From contig NZ_CP071793.1 in the NCBI RefSeq assembly GCF_017498545.1, positions 7,372,256-7,436,255 on the forward strand: a stretch of DNA of 64,000 bases, given 5' to 3'. The number at the start of each line of letters is the position of its first letter. Position 1 is the first letter of the stretch. The position numbers and the translations under genes are program-made. Positions 9,506 to 17,935 of this stretch are shown one piece after another. Source of the stretch: Sulfidibacter corallicola. GTDB lineage: Bacteria > Acidobacteriota > Holophagae > Acanthopleuribacterales > Acanthopleuribacteraceae. The notes beneath the pieces were generated by a model, which made no database searches, was not told the origin of the DNA, and saw only the letters and a program-made list of their open reading frames with translations.

Positions 9506-9912
9506 TTGCCCGAGTATGCGTTTCGGCGAAAATTCGGTGGATCGCTGCCTACTTCGATAGAAGGGCGATCCCAGCCTCACGGAGTGACGCCAATTATTGG
9601 CGCTAGCGTCATTTTGGGCAGTATTTCGTGGGTTCAGTGACTGTGGGTGTATTTTATTTCTGGATAACCTTCACTTATATTTCGGAATATGTGGCGTAAG
9701 GATGTATTTACAAATATTTTTCTTATTTGTTCGTGCATTGAGTGATTTTATTTTTTAAGTAAATCTATAATGTAGACGAAGAGTGCTTTTAAATTTTTGA
9801 TTGGGATTTTTTCCAAGGTCGCGAAGCCATCGGCATGATGGCGTACCGATCACCCATACCGAGCGGGGCGTTGTGGCCGGTCACGGCGACGACACGGGTC
9901 AGGAGGCACAAT
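9506..9912. other. AT-rich intergenic region without a gene
   Basis: About 400 bp with no supportable frame. From about 9600 to 9800 the composition falls well below the surrounding GC-rich DNA, with runs such as TATTTACAAATATTTTTC. It probably contains the promoter of the downstream histidine kinase gene, but no clear -35/-10 pair stands out. Confidence 0.5.
9588..9602. promoter_or_regulatory. Perfect 15-bp palindrome
   Basis: CGCCAATTATTGGCG is a 7-1-7 inverted repeat. It lies inside a wider TGACG...CGTCA pair, about 85 bp after the winged-helix regulator stop and 310 bp before the kinase gene. No T-run follows, so an operator is more likely than a terminator. The cognate protein is unknown. 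Confidence 0.4.
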
Positions 9913-11163
9913 TTGGGTGTGGAGTTCATGCCGCGCGGGCAATGCTATTTGTGGCGCGACGATCTGCTGGCCCTGATGGTGGGCGCGGATGCCTTGATGA
10001 CCTTGTCTTTCCTCTCTTTCCCCCTGGTTCTCTCGGCTCTGATCCGAAAACGACGCGATGCGATTTCCCGGAAGGCCTTCCTGTTGCTGGTCTGCAGTCT
10101 CTTTTTGTGTGCCGTCGCCCATCTCGCGGCGATTTGGAATGTGTGGCACGGCCACTACCATCTGGAAGGGCTGCTCAAATCGATCGCCGCGGTGTCCTTC
10201 GCGGCGAGTGCCGTCGCGACCTGGTTGGTGCTTCGCCAATACCAGTCCGAATCGAGTTTCTGGGAGTCGCGCATGGTTCGGGAAACCGAGCGCTGCCAGG
10301 CGTTGGAACGGCAGCTCGTGCAGGTTCGAAGCGAACTCGAAACACATCAGGAGGCTCGGTTTCGGGAAAGTAGAAAGGCCCGGGTGACGGTCGAACGGGC
10401 GGTCGCCGAGCACCGCCGTTGCGAGACGAACTTGAAGCGTACCCGGCAGGACTTGGAGAGCGTGGGCCGCGAAATGGAGAGCTTCGCCTTCGTGGCCTCG
10501 CACGATTTGCGGGAGCCGCTACGGAAAATACGCGCTTTCGGCGATCTGCTGATGTCTCGTGACCGCTTCGACCTATCCGATGGTGAACAACGCGAGTATC
10601 TGGGTTACATGGTCGGTGCGGCCGAACGCATGAACCGGTTGCTCGACGGCTTGTTGCGCTACAGCCGCATTACCACTCGGGGGGCGCCGTTTCAACGGAC
10701 ACGGCTCGCCCTGCTCATCGAAGAGGTACACGACGATCTCGATATCCTGATTTCCGAATCCAGGGCCCATATCGAATGGGATGTGGGCGACGTGGAGTTG
10801 GAAGTGGATCCGGCGCAAATCCGGCAGTTGCTGGAACACCTGATCAAGAACGCGATCAAGTACGGAAAACCCGATACCCAACCTCGAATCGAGGGCAGGG
10901 TTCGGGCGAACGGGGAAACACTGCTCTTGGAATTGGCGGACAACGGCATCGGTTTCGAAGAACGGCATGCCGAGAAAATATTCGAAGTGTTTCGTCGCCT
11001 TCACGGGCGGGACCGGTACGAGGGCATCGGCATGGGGTTGGCCATGTGCCGCAAGATCGTACAGCGTCATCACGGCCGCATTTGGGCCGAAGCAAAGCCG
11101 GGTGAAGGCGCCCAATTTTTTGTCGAGCTGCCGCGCCACCATGGGAATGAGAGTCATGATTAG
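9913..11163 (+). CDS. Sensor histidine kinase with ethylene-receptor-like transmembrane domain
   Basis: A 416-aa membrane kinase. The TTG at 9913 sits six bases after AGGAGG. Residues about 10-110 form three hydrophobic helices matching the ethylene-binding domain of plant ETR1: Asp26, Phe33, Pro37, Cys66 and His70 fall where ETR1 has Asp25, Tyr32, Pro36, Cys65 and His69, with identical spacing (Asp-Cys 40, Cys-His 4). A coiled-coil linker (about 115-215) leads to an H-box FAFVASHDLREPLRKI, an N-box HLIKNAIKYG and the G-boxes ADNGIGF and GIGMGLAM. Domains of this kind, with bound copper, occur in cyanobacterial receptors. The gene overlaps the next one by eight bases, so its output is probably the REC-GGDEF-EAL protein. 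The actual ligand is unproven. Confidence 0.88.
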   Translation: MGVEFMPRGQCYLWRDDLLALMVGADALMTLSFLSFPLVLSALIRKRRDAISRKAFLLLVCSLFLCAVAHLAAIWNVWHGHYHLEGLLKSIAAVSFAASAVATWLVLRQYQSESSFWESRMVRETERCQALERQLVQVRSELETHQEARFRESRKARVTVERAVAEHRRCETNLKRTRQDLESVGREMESFAFVASHDLREPLRKIRAFGDLLMSRDRFDLSDGEQREYLGYMVGAAERMNRLLDGLLRYSRITTRGAPFQRTRLALLIEEVHDDLDILISESRAHIEWDVGDVELEVDPAQIRQLLEHLIKNAIKYGKPDTQPRIEGRVRANGETLLLELADNGIGFEERHAEKIFEVFRRLHGRDRYEGIGMGLAMCRKIVQRHHGRIWAEAKPGEGAQFFVELPRHHGNESHD

Positions 11164-12874
11164 TTCCGAACGGATCCGCCTCCTGATCGTCGAGGACGAT
11201 CGCCAGGATTACCGCTTGTTATCTTCTCAATTGAAACGCGCGAGCCGGTCCCGCTTTTCGGTGGAGTTCGTCATGGACTTCGAGCACGCCGCCGAGGCGA
11301 TGTTGGCCGACGAATACGATGTGTGCCTGATCGATTTCTTTTTGGGTGAGGCGACCGCCGTCGACCTGCTGACCCACGCACGCAACGCGAAGCTCGAGAA
11401 ACCGATCGTGGTGATGACCGGTGCCAAGGATCAGGATTTGGACGATCAGGTCATCGAATTGGGCGCGGCGGACTTCCTGCCCAAGGAAGAAATGACGCCC
11501 ATGCTGGTGGAACGCACCATCCGCCACGCCCTGGAGCGCAGCCGATGTAAACGACGATTGGCGAGTCTAGCCAAGCTCGACGGACTGACGGGATTGGCCA
11601 ATCGCAGTTATTTCGAGGACGAGCTGGTTCGGGCCATGGCGCGAGCGGAACGCAACCAGACCCAGTTCGCCGTGTTCTTCATCGACCTCGACCGGTTCAA
11701 GGAAATCAACGACAGTCTGGGTCACCACGTGGGTGACTTGCTGTTGAAGACGGTGGCGCGGCGGCTCCTGGACGTGACCCGCGCCAACGATCTGGTGGCG
11801 CGCATCGGCGGCGACGAGTTCACGATGTTGATCGACCAGATCCGGTCGCGCGACGACGTGGCGCTGATCGCGCGCAAGGTGCTCGACGCCTTGACGATTC
11901 CCATCACCCTGGCCGCTGCGGAAATGGAGATTTCGGGCAGCTTGGGGATTTCGCTCTACCCGATGAACGGCAGGTCCCCCGTGGAGTTGATGCAGCACGC
12001 GGACATGGCCCTGTACGAGGCCAAGCATCACTGTCGCGGCACCTTTCGATTTTATTCCCAGGCGTTGCAGGACCGTCTGGATCACGAATTGGAGATCGAA
12101 CGTCAACTTCGCGAAGCCCTGCGGCACGAGCAGTTGAAGGTCCACTTCCAACCCCAGTTCGACATGACCCGCCAACGCATCTGCGGCGCCGAGGCCCTCG
12201 TGCGGTGGTTTCATCCCGAATTGGGACAGATCGAGCCCGCCCAATTTATCCCGGTCGCCGAGAAGACCGGCCTGATCATCGCGTTGGGCCGCTGGGTGCT
12301 CGAGCATGCCTGCCGGGTGGCGCGTCTCTGGTACGATCGAGGCCTTCTCGATTTGCGAATTGCCGTGAACGTATCGCCGGTTCAGCTCCGTTGCGAGGAC
12401 TTCATCGCCGACGTGACGCGTATCTTGGATGAGACCGGGCTTCCGGCGGACCTGCTCGAATTGGAGCTTACGGAACACGTGTTTCTCGAATCGACCAAGA
12501 CCCACGGACATCGCCTGGGCGAGTTGGTGCACCGAGGCGTGCATTTGACCATCGACGATTTCGGGACGGGATTCTCCTCGCTCCGATACCTCAGGGACCT
12601 GCCGGTGCAGCGCCTCAAGATCGACCGCTGCTTCGTCAGCGCGGACGACGGCCCGGGTCTGGCCGATCCGGCGATCGCCAAGTCCATCATCGCCTTGGCC
12701 CACAACGTCGGGCTCGAGGTGTTGGCGGAAGGCGTCGAATCCGAAGAGCAGCTCGCGTTCCTCACGTCTCACGGCTGCAATCTGGTCCAGGGTTTCTTCA
12801 TGGCGCGACCTCGGGAGCAGAGCGACCTGCTGATGTTCACGGCCCAGTTCAACGGGCAGGCCACCCCGAATTGA
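11156..12874 (+). CDS. Response regulator with REC, GGDEF and EAL domains (c-di-GMP turnover)
   Basis: A 572-aa protein. The receiver domain (1-125) has acidic residues in IVEDD, the phosphoacceptor in VCLIDFF (Asp60) and a Lys in FLPKEE. The GGDEF domain (about 135-300) keeps RIGGDEF, so cyclase activity is plausible. The EAL domain (about 315-560) keeps CGAEALVRW, the metal-ligand region NVSPVQL, LELTE, DDFGTGFSSL and LKIDR, and AEGVES, so phosphodiesterase activity is plausible too. The ATG at 11156 overlaps the kinase gene by eight bases, with GAGAG upstream. This implies translational coupling and a cognate pair: ligand sensing by the ETR1-like kinase changes c-di-GMP level. Which of the two opposing activities dominates cannot be read from sequence. 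Confidence 0.95.
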   Translation: MISSERIRLLIVEDDRQDYRLLSSQLKRASRSRFSVEFVMDFEHAAEAMLADEYDVCLIDFFLGEATAVDLLTHARNAKLEKPIVVMTGAKDQDLDDQVIELGAADFLPKEEMTPMLVERTIRHALERSRCKRRLASLAKLDGLTGLANRSYFEDELVRAMARAERNQTQFAVFFIDLDRFKEINDSLGHHVGDLLLKTVARRLLDVTRANDLVARIGGDEFTMLIDQIRSRDDVALIARKVLDALTIPITLAAAEMEISGSLGISLYPMNGRSPVELMQHADMALYEAKHHCRGTFRFYSQALQDRLDHELEIERQLREALRHEQLKVHFQPQFDMTRQRICGAEALVRWFHPELGQIEPAQFIPVAEKTGLIIALGRWVLEHACRVARLWYDRGLLDLRIAVNVSPVQLRCEDFIADVTRILDETGLPADLLELELTEHVFLESTKTHGHRLGELVHRGVHLTIDDFGTGFSSLRYLRDLPVQRLKIDRCFVSADDGPGLADPAIAKSIIALAHNVGLEVLAEGVESEEQLAFLTSHGCNLVQGFFMARPREQSDLLMFTAQFNGQATPN

Positions 12875-13241
12875 GGCGTTCGGTTCGCGGCTGGGATATG
12901 CCCTAGCGAAAATTATCGGGTGCCGTCGATTGGCGGTGAGCCTGGCGCCGTTGTCGGTGCTTTCGGTGCCGGCGTTTCTGCTGGCGGCGTTCCCTTTTGG
13001 GGCTTCCACGGGATGGCGGCCGATCGGTACCCAGAAACCCATTTCTGGTGGGACAGGCGCATACTGACATGCGCCATGACAAGTTTTTACAGATTAGTAC
13101 AAATCGCAAACAGACTTACTGTGTTTCCGATTCTAAGATTATCCATATTCGAGAACTTCCCCGGTGGGCTGTTTTCCGTTTCCGTGAACCACGACCAACT
13201 CACATAACAAGCATTTTAATATAACTATCCGGAGGATCACC
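12875..13241. other. Intergenic region upstream of the chaperone/effector pair
   Basis: About 365 bp. No supportable gene. Composition drops from GC-rich to about half AT near 13070, marking the left edge of the low-GC chaperone/effector island. A GGAGG precedes the next ATG (13242). Confidence 0.5.
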
Positions 13242-13727
13242 ATGGAGCTTCCCTCTCAATATCAGAATCTCCTCGACGAATATTGCCAGTCTCTCGGGAT
13301 CGATGCGCTTATCCCCGACCAATACGGTGCCGTTTACCTGCAATTCAATGAAAAATTGTCCGTGGGTATTCAACTCGATCTACAGCACGAAGGCATACTG
13401 TACTTCTCCTACTATGAAATACCTGAAGGTGTGGACTGTACACATATTTACAAAAGTGCGTTGGAGGGTAACTTTTTATGGCTTCAAACCGGAGAAGCCA
13501 CGCTCTCGCTGGATGGTGTCAAGGGCGAATTGGCCTTGATGAAACGCCTACCGTTCGGCAGTGTTCAGGACCTTTCCACCTTCAGAAGCAGCCTGTATGA
13601 ATTCGTCAATATCGCCCATGAATGGCAACAAAAAATTGCCCAGTCGGAACCTCGGGCCACGGATCGAAAAACAGAGAAGAGCGCCTGCCCTGACCCAGCG
13701 GTTCCTCACTCTTGGGAAAGGGTTTGA
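13242..13727 (+). CDS. CesT-like type III secretion chaperone candidate
   Basis: A 161-aa protein, acidic over its first 130 residues. It has an N-terminal helix with LLDEYCQSLGI and a strand-rich core containing LQFNEKLSVGIQLDLQHEGILYF and similar segments, then a long C-terminal helix. This is the size and alpha-beta-beta-beta-alpha order of Tir/CesT-family chaperones, which bind effectors before type III export. The last ~35 residues are polar and probably disordered. The ribosome site is GGAGG, seven bases before ATG. It lies 110 bp upstream of the hydrolase-like gene on the same strand, the usual chaperone-effector order. No secretion apparatus gene is in the window, and family assignment rests on pattern only. 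GC is clearly lower than in neighbouring genes. Confidence 0.6.
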   Translation: MELPSQYQNLLDEYCQSLGIDALIPDQYGAVYLQFNEKLSVGIQLDLQHEGILYFSYYEIPEGVDCTHIYKSALEGNFLWLQTGEATLSLDGVKGELALMKRLPFGSVQDLSTFRSSLYEFVNIAHEWQQKIAQSEPRATDRKTEKSACPDPAVPHSWERV

Positions 13728-13839
13728 CCCAAACGCTTGTCGGGCTGGAACGGCTTGGAACGAATTTCGTCTCTCAACGGAGAGCTCGTCGGCGCCCATC
13801 TCGCAAACATCCACTTCATTACTATAAGGAGATTTAACC

Positions 13840-14877
13840 ATGTTCAGTAATTTACCTGCGCGTGCGGCTTTGAACGTGAAGCAACGCATGGATAGAGGTA
13901 TCCAAAGTCCGGATTACATTAAAAATATAGCCCAGAGCGCCGTGCCGAAAACTGCCAAACTCGCTTTTGACGATGGCAAATCGATCGGCGTCGAAAATAC
14001 ACCCAAGGGACCACCGATCAAAAGAGTGGAAGTGCTCTTTGGAGGTACCAACATGACCGCGCGACAGTCCATGAATACAAGTAACACGGATTATGGCGAC
14101 ATGATTAAGGAAACCGATCACCTCGCCGTATTCAAAAGCAAAGATGGTCATACGTTACATGTGTTGGTGGATGGCCCGGGTGCGTTCCGGGATAATGGCA
14201 ACGTTCAAGGCTATGGCCAAGAATGTGACATGTTGAGATACGGACACTACGCCCACGGAAATATTACCGGAAGGGGTCAAGGAGGCATGGAACAGAACAC
14301 GAAAATGGCCGCCGAGTTGCTGAACGAATTGAGCGAAGCCAAACAAATCGATCGTTCGACGGCGATTGACATCATCGGCTTCAGCCGTGGTGGCGTCAGC
14401 GGCGGAAACTTTACCCATGATGCCGTCAAGTACAGCGACAACGTGACGTTCGATGGTCGCGATCCGGTTCCCGGTCCGAGCAATGACCACAACCTCGTCA
14501 TCCATCCCGATGTCAAGCAGGCCAGAGTGCAATTTAGTGAAACGAACCGGGCTCCCTTCTTTTTCTCGCCCCGAATCGAGAACGTCTCGAATATCACGGT
14601 GACCAACGGAGGCCATGGATCGCGTGCCGGTGAACGGTTCGACAAACCCCTTCCCGAAGATCCGGGTGTTTATATCGAAGGCGCGGAGGAAGGTGATTTT
14701 ACAAAGGTTCATTCTCGTGAAGAAGCCAAGGCCATGCTGGGTAACCCGGACACCACAAGCTCCTATCAACCTGTCGACGATAACTTTGCGGGTGATATTT
14801 TGCGAGATACCGATGACTATCGTCACATGACCTTTATGGAGGCGATTGGCGATTACTTCGAGAAGCAAAAAAAGTAG
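13840..14877 (+). CDS. Putative secreted effector with DUF2235/Tle-like alpha/beta-hydrolase motif
   Basis: A 345-aa protein with no signal peptide and a polar N-terminus, as expected for a chaperone-dependent effector. The nucleophile elbow is DIIGFSRGG (Ser182 in GFSRG), the form typical of DUF2235 and Tle1 phospholipases. VLFGGTNM (about 65-72) could be the oxyanion strand, and VDGPGAFRDNG is another conserved-looking loop. The acid and His of a triad are not certain; candidates are the His residues in NDHNLVIHPD. The ribosome site is AAGGAG before ATG 13840. Its pairing with a CesT-like chaperone suggests delivery by type III secretion into a host or competitor cell, where it could cleave lipids (inference). 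A type VI lipase effector is the alternative. GC is lower than in flanking genes. Confidence 0.65.
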   Translation: MFSNLPARAALNVKQRMDRGIQSPDYIKNIAQSAVPKTAKLAFDDGKSIGVENTPKGPPIKRVEVLFGGTNMTARQSMNTSNTDYGDMIKETDHLAVFKSKDGHTLHVLVDGPGAFRDNGNVQGYGQECDMLRYGHYAHGNITGRGQGGMEQNTKMAAELLNELSEAKQIDRSTAIDIIGFSRGGVSGGNFTHDAVKYSDNVTFDGRDPVPGPSNDHNLVIHPDVKQARVQFSETNRAPFFFSPRIENVSNITVTNGGHGSRAGERFDKPLPEDPGVYIEGAEEGDFTKVHSREEAKAMLGNPDTTSSYQPVDDNFAGDILRDTDDYRHMTFMEAIGDYFEKQKK

Positions 14878-15812
14878 GGGTTGACCTGTCCTCGAGCGAA
14901 CTCGGGCCGGGTGAATCCATTCGTGCGCCGAAAAGGCAGTTCACCGTCCCGGTCGGTGGCGGTTGCGGGTTTTCACCAAGAAAATCTTGTAGAAAACGGA
15001 GTTAACTCCGTCGTTTTCAAATAGGTTGATTCCCCGATGTCGTGCCCGTCCAGGTAAACCGACTCGGCTGTCGTGACCTTGTCGTTTCTGGATGGGCGCG
15101 AACCCATGAACATCGGAAAGCAGGAATGGATCGGCACTTGGTGGCACATCAGGGTCCTGCGTTTCCTGGGTTCGATCATTCCTGCCTTCCTGATCGAGAT
15201 TTGGCGACGGCAAAACCCAGCTCAGGTTGAATGCACCACTTTGTTTCAAGAGTGCTCCCGGAGGAAACGGAGTTTGTTTTTCGTTTCTGTAAGCTGATTG
15301 AAATATTGTGGTTACTGAATGTCTTCGTTCCTGTCGAAATGGGATCCCCATTCGCGTTACGGCGGCGATGGCGCAAGCCGGCAGCGGGCTTTCGGCCCGG
15401 TTTGCGGGGGCGAAAATGCTCGTTTCCAGATCACGCTTTCGGAGAATCGTGCTTTTCCGCGCAACGGGGGAGGGGTTGACGCCACATACCCGCTAGATGG
15501 TTCCCCTCCAGAACCGCGGGTTCTTCGCGATGGCTTTCATGGACCGTCGTGAAGACCGCGCGATGTGGCATCGGTCGTTGCGGCCGTAGGAGCCAGGTTC
15601 TACCAGATCCCTATGTCGACAGGTGGTCCCGAAGCTCGCCACCTGCAACCCGACGTGCACCTTCCGCGGGCTCTATGGCCCCGCCGGTGATTTTCCGTAT
15701 CTGGATGGGCACCCCTAGGCGAACCGCTACGCCATGTCCCGCCTCCATTGGGTTCCGTTCGATGGGACCGAGGGTCGCGGTGCGCCCAAAATCATATATG
15801 AGGAGCGTGAAC
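14878..15812. other. Gene-free interval of about 0.93 kb
   Basis: Several short frames exist on both strands, but none has a ribosome site, conserved motif or consistent codon usage. The low-GC signature of the effector island fades by about 15350. From 15480 to 15800 the sequence is GC-rich and may hold the promoter and leader of the 15813 gene. It could include remnants of decayed genes. Confidence 0.45.
14992..15018. terminator. Hairpin downstream of the effector gene
   Basis: The 16-bp palindrome ACGGAGTTAACTCCGT is bounded by GAAAAC and GTTTTC arms, giving A-run and T-run flanks on either side. It is a plausible bidirectional Rho-independent terminator about 115 bp after the effector stop codon. 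Confidence 0.5.
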
Positions 15813-16529
15813 ATGAAACTGTTCCACCCTTCCACGTTCGCAAAACGCCTTTGGATCTCTTCCATTCTCCTGCTCACGGTCGCCATCACACCGCTGGCGG
15901 CCCAGGAGAAAACGCGTTTGGTCGCCAATCCCGAATTGCGTGAATCGGCTTTGCGTCAAGAGGCCATCTACACCACGACCTTCAAAGACAAAAACTCCTA
16001 CATCCAATTCCACTACGTCAACCACGGTGATCCCAAAGAACCCGAGCTGGAAATCTTTGCCGAGGGGCCTGGCACCGGCGCCGTCCTGGTGGCCAAAGCG
16101 GGCTCGTTCGGCGTCGAATGGCATGATGGTGCCGACAAGCCGGGTTTCTGGAGTGACTTCGCCAAAAAGAACGACCTGAGCGTGACGCTATACGGCGGCA
16201 CCAACGAGGTCGACGGTGGCCTCGCCGCCGACCTGATCGTCGTGGGCGAGTGGACCTATCGCCTGCGCGTGATTCCGATCTGGTGTCTCGTGGCGCTGTG
16301 TCCGGAATACGATCCCGACTGTTGCCGGTCGATCATCGACTTTCACGTGGAGCGCCGTCCCTGTCATTGTCCTGGCAACCAGAAATGGTGCGGCACGCCT
16401 CCGGTGCCCACGCCCTGGGACTGGTATTTCCACCAAAGATTCGACCTCGCCGAATCGATCACCACGCAAAGCTTCAACGAAATCGTCGTCGACTTGCGGG
16501 GCGGCATGATTCAAAACCAACTGCGGTGA
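15813..16529 (+). CDS. Secreted protein of unknown function, Cys-rich near the centre
   Basis: A 238-aa protein starting at ATG 15813 behind GAGGAG. Residues 1-30 form a typical signal peptide (hydrophobic ISSILLLTVAITPL, cleavage probably after PLAAQ). The mature part starts with a beta-rich region (YIQFHYVNHGDPKEPELEIF) and then has a Cys cluster around CLVALCPEYDPDCCRS and CHCPGNQKWCG, suggesting disulfides in the periplasm or outside the cell. I recognise no family. An in-frame extension upstream to about 15549 has no ribosome site and is rejected. The next feature downstream is repeat array 2. Confidence 0.75.
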   Translation: MKLFHPSTFAKRLWISSILLLTVAITPLAAQEKTRLVANPELRESALRQEAIYTTTFKDKNSYIQFHYVNHGDPKEPELEIFAEGPGTGAVLVAKAGSFGVEWHDGADKPGFWSDFAKKNDLSVTLYGGTNEVDGGLAADLIVVGEWTYRLRVIPIWCLVALCPEYDPDCCRSIIDFHVERRPCHCPGNQKWCGTPPVPTPWDWYFHQRFDLAESITTQSFNEIVVDLRGGMIQNQLR

Positions 16530-16546
16530 TCCGCTGACCCTTGGCT

Positions 16547-16580
16547 CCGGCCCGATTCGCGTTCGCGCGGGTCGGGCCGG
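16547..16580 (+). terminator. GC-rich hairpin after the secreted-protein gene
   Basis: CCGGCCCGA (16547-16555) pairs with TCGGGCCGG (16572-16580) across a 16-base loop, 18 bases after the stop codon. Only a weak T-rich tail follows, so termination is plausible but not certain. Confidence 0.4.
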
Positions 16581-16699
16581 TTCTCGTGCTCGTCGATCGA
16601 AACAGGACTTCGTCATTTAGGCGTCATTTAGGGACACCCAGCTAGATTTCGGGAAAGATACAACGCGAAGCGCGCCAACTCGGAGAGCCCGCACGCGCG

Positions 16700-17870
16700 T
16701 AAGGGGCGTAAAGCATTTAGGTTGGTCACGGGCGGTATGCCGGCCCGGCCGACACTTCGAAGCGGCCTGGGCTTCGCAATGTCGCGTAGGAAAAGAGCGA
16801 AGCGAGACGTGTCCCTCGTGGCCCGGCACCGAAGTCGCGCGGTCCCCAGTCCCCGCGTCGCGAGAGAGCCAAGGGGCCTGTAGGTGGAGCAGCCTGCTCC
16901 ACCAATCGAAGCAACGCAGGCAACGACAATCGATCACGGCGAGGAGCGAAGCGAGACGTGTCGCTCGTGGCCCGGCATCGAAGTCGCGCGGTCCCCAGTT
17001 CCCGCGTCGCGAGAGAGCCAAGGGGCCTGTAGGTGGAGCAGCCTGCTCCACCAGTCGAAGCAACGCAGGAAACGACAATCGATCACGGCGAGGAGCGAAG
17101 CGAGACGTGTCGCTCGTGGCCCGGCACCGAAGTCGCGCGGTCCCCAGTCCCCGCGTCGCGAGAGAGGCAAGAGGCCAGTAGGTGGAGCAGCTTGCTCCAC
17201 CAATCGAAGCAACGCAGGCAACGACAATCGATCACGCCGAGGAGCGAAGCGAGACGTGCCCCTCGTGGCCCTGCACCGAAGTCGCGCGGTCCCCAGTCCC
17301 CGCATCGCGAGAGAGCCAAGAGGCCAGTAGGTGGAGCAGCCTGCTCCACCAATCGAAGCAACGCAGGCAACGACAATCGATCACGCCGAGGAGCGAAGCG
17401 AGGCGTGTCGCTCGTGGCCCGGCACCGAAGCCGCGCGGTCCCCAGTCCCCGCGTCGCGAGAGAATCGTCGTCGCGGTGGTCGGGCAGCGGCGGTTAGCCA
17501 CATCGAAGCACCCAGGGTTCGCAATATCGAGTGTTCATAGAGGGACGCAACTAAATCGGGTCTCTAGATCTCTCGATGATGGATTTCTATCCATGTTAGG
17601 TCACTTCGATTGGTTGAGCAGGCGCGACGTCTCTCTGTCTGCGGAAATTCCGCCAGCAGATCGCTTCGCTGGATGGCGATCGGGGCAAGGGTGTGCTTTG
17701 CTCTTTGGCGTAACTCTGATCCGTTACATGCGTTACTTCGACGCGTCGGCCGGGCCGGCCAACCTACTGCCGCGCCGACTCTCAAAACATGCGGGAACTC
17801 CGAGCATGGGTCGCTTCGACAGGTTCATCCGGTGGGCTCACCGCCGCTGCTGAACCTGCCTGACGCCTGA
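16700..17870. repeat. Repeat array 2: five direct 149-bp units, central module, inverted unit
   Basis: The GTGGAGCAG box starts at 16884, 17033, 17182 and 17331, exactly 149 bp apart, and another unit with a GCCGGCCCGGCC-type hairpin precedes them. The tandem copies carry the perfect hairpin GGAGCAGCCTGCTCC or its GGAGCAGCTTGCTCC variant, followed by CACCAATCGAAGCAACGC, GAGCGAAGCGAGACGTG, CGAAGTCGCGCGGTCCCC and CGCGAGAGA. The central module lies at 17470-17627, and an inverted unit with GGCCGGGCCGGCC lies at about 17690-17830. That last unit matches, in reverse, the left edge of array 1 (5980-6060). The array sits between the 3' ends of two convergent genes. Confidence 0.88.
17470..17627. repeat. 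Central module of array 2 (copy of 6335-6490)
   Basis: It shares GGGCAGCGGCGGTTAGCC, TTCGCAA.ATCGAGTG and TCTCTAGATCTCTCGATGAT with the module in array 1. In both arrays it marks the switch from direct to inverted units. Confidence 0.75.
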
Positions 17871-17935
17871 TGCCGTGCCCATCCAGCCCGGCCGCTTGGG
17901 TCGTTACCCGGGCTCCGGTTCTGGATGGGCCCTAC

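Noticed and set aside
13840..14877. Tailocin or phage lysis gene
   Set aside because: No phage structural neighbours; the GFSRG motif and chaperone partner fit an effector better.
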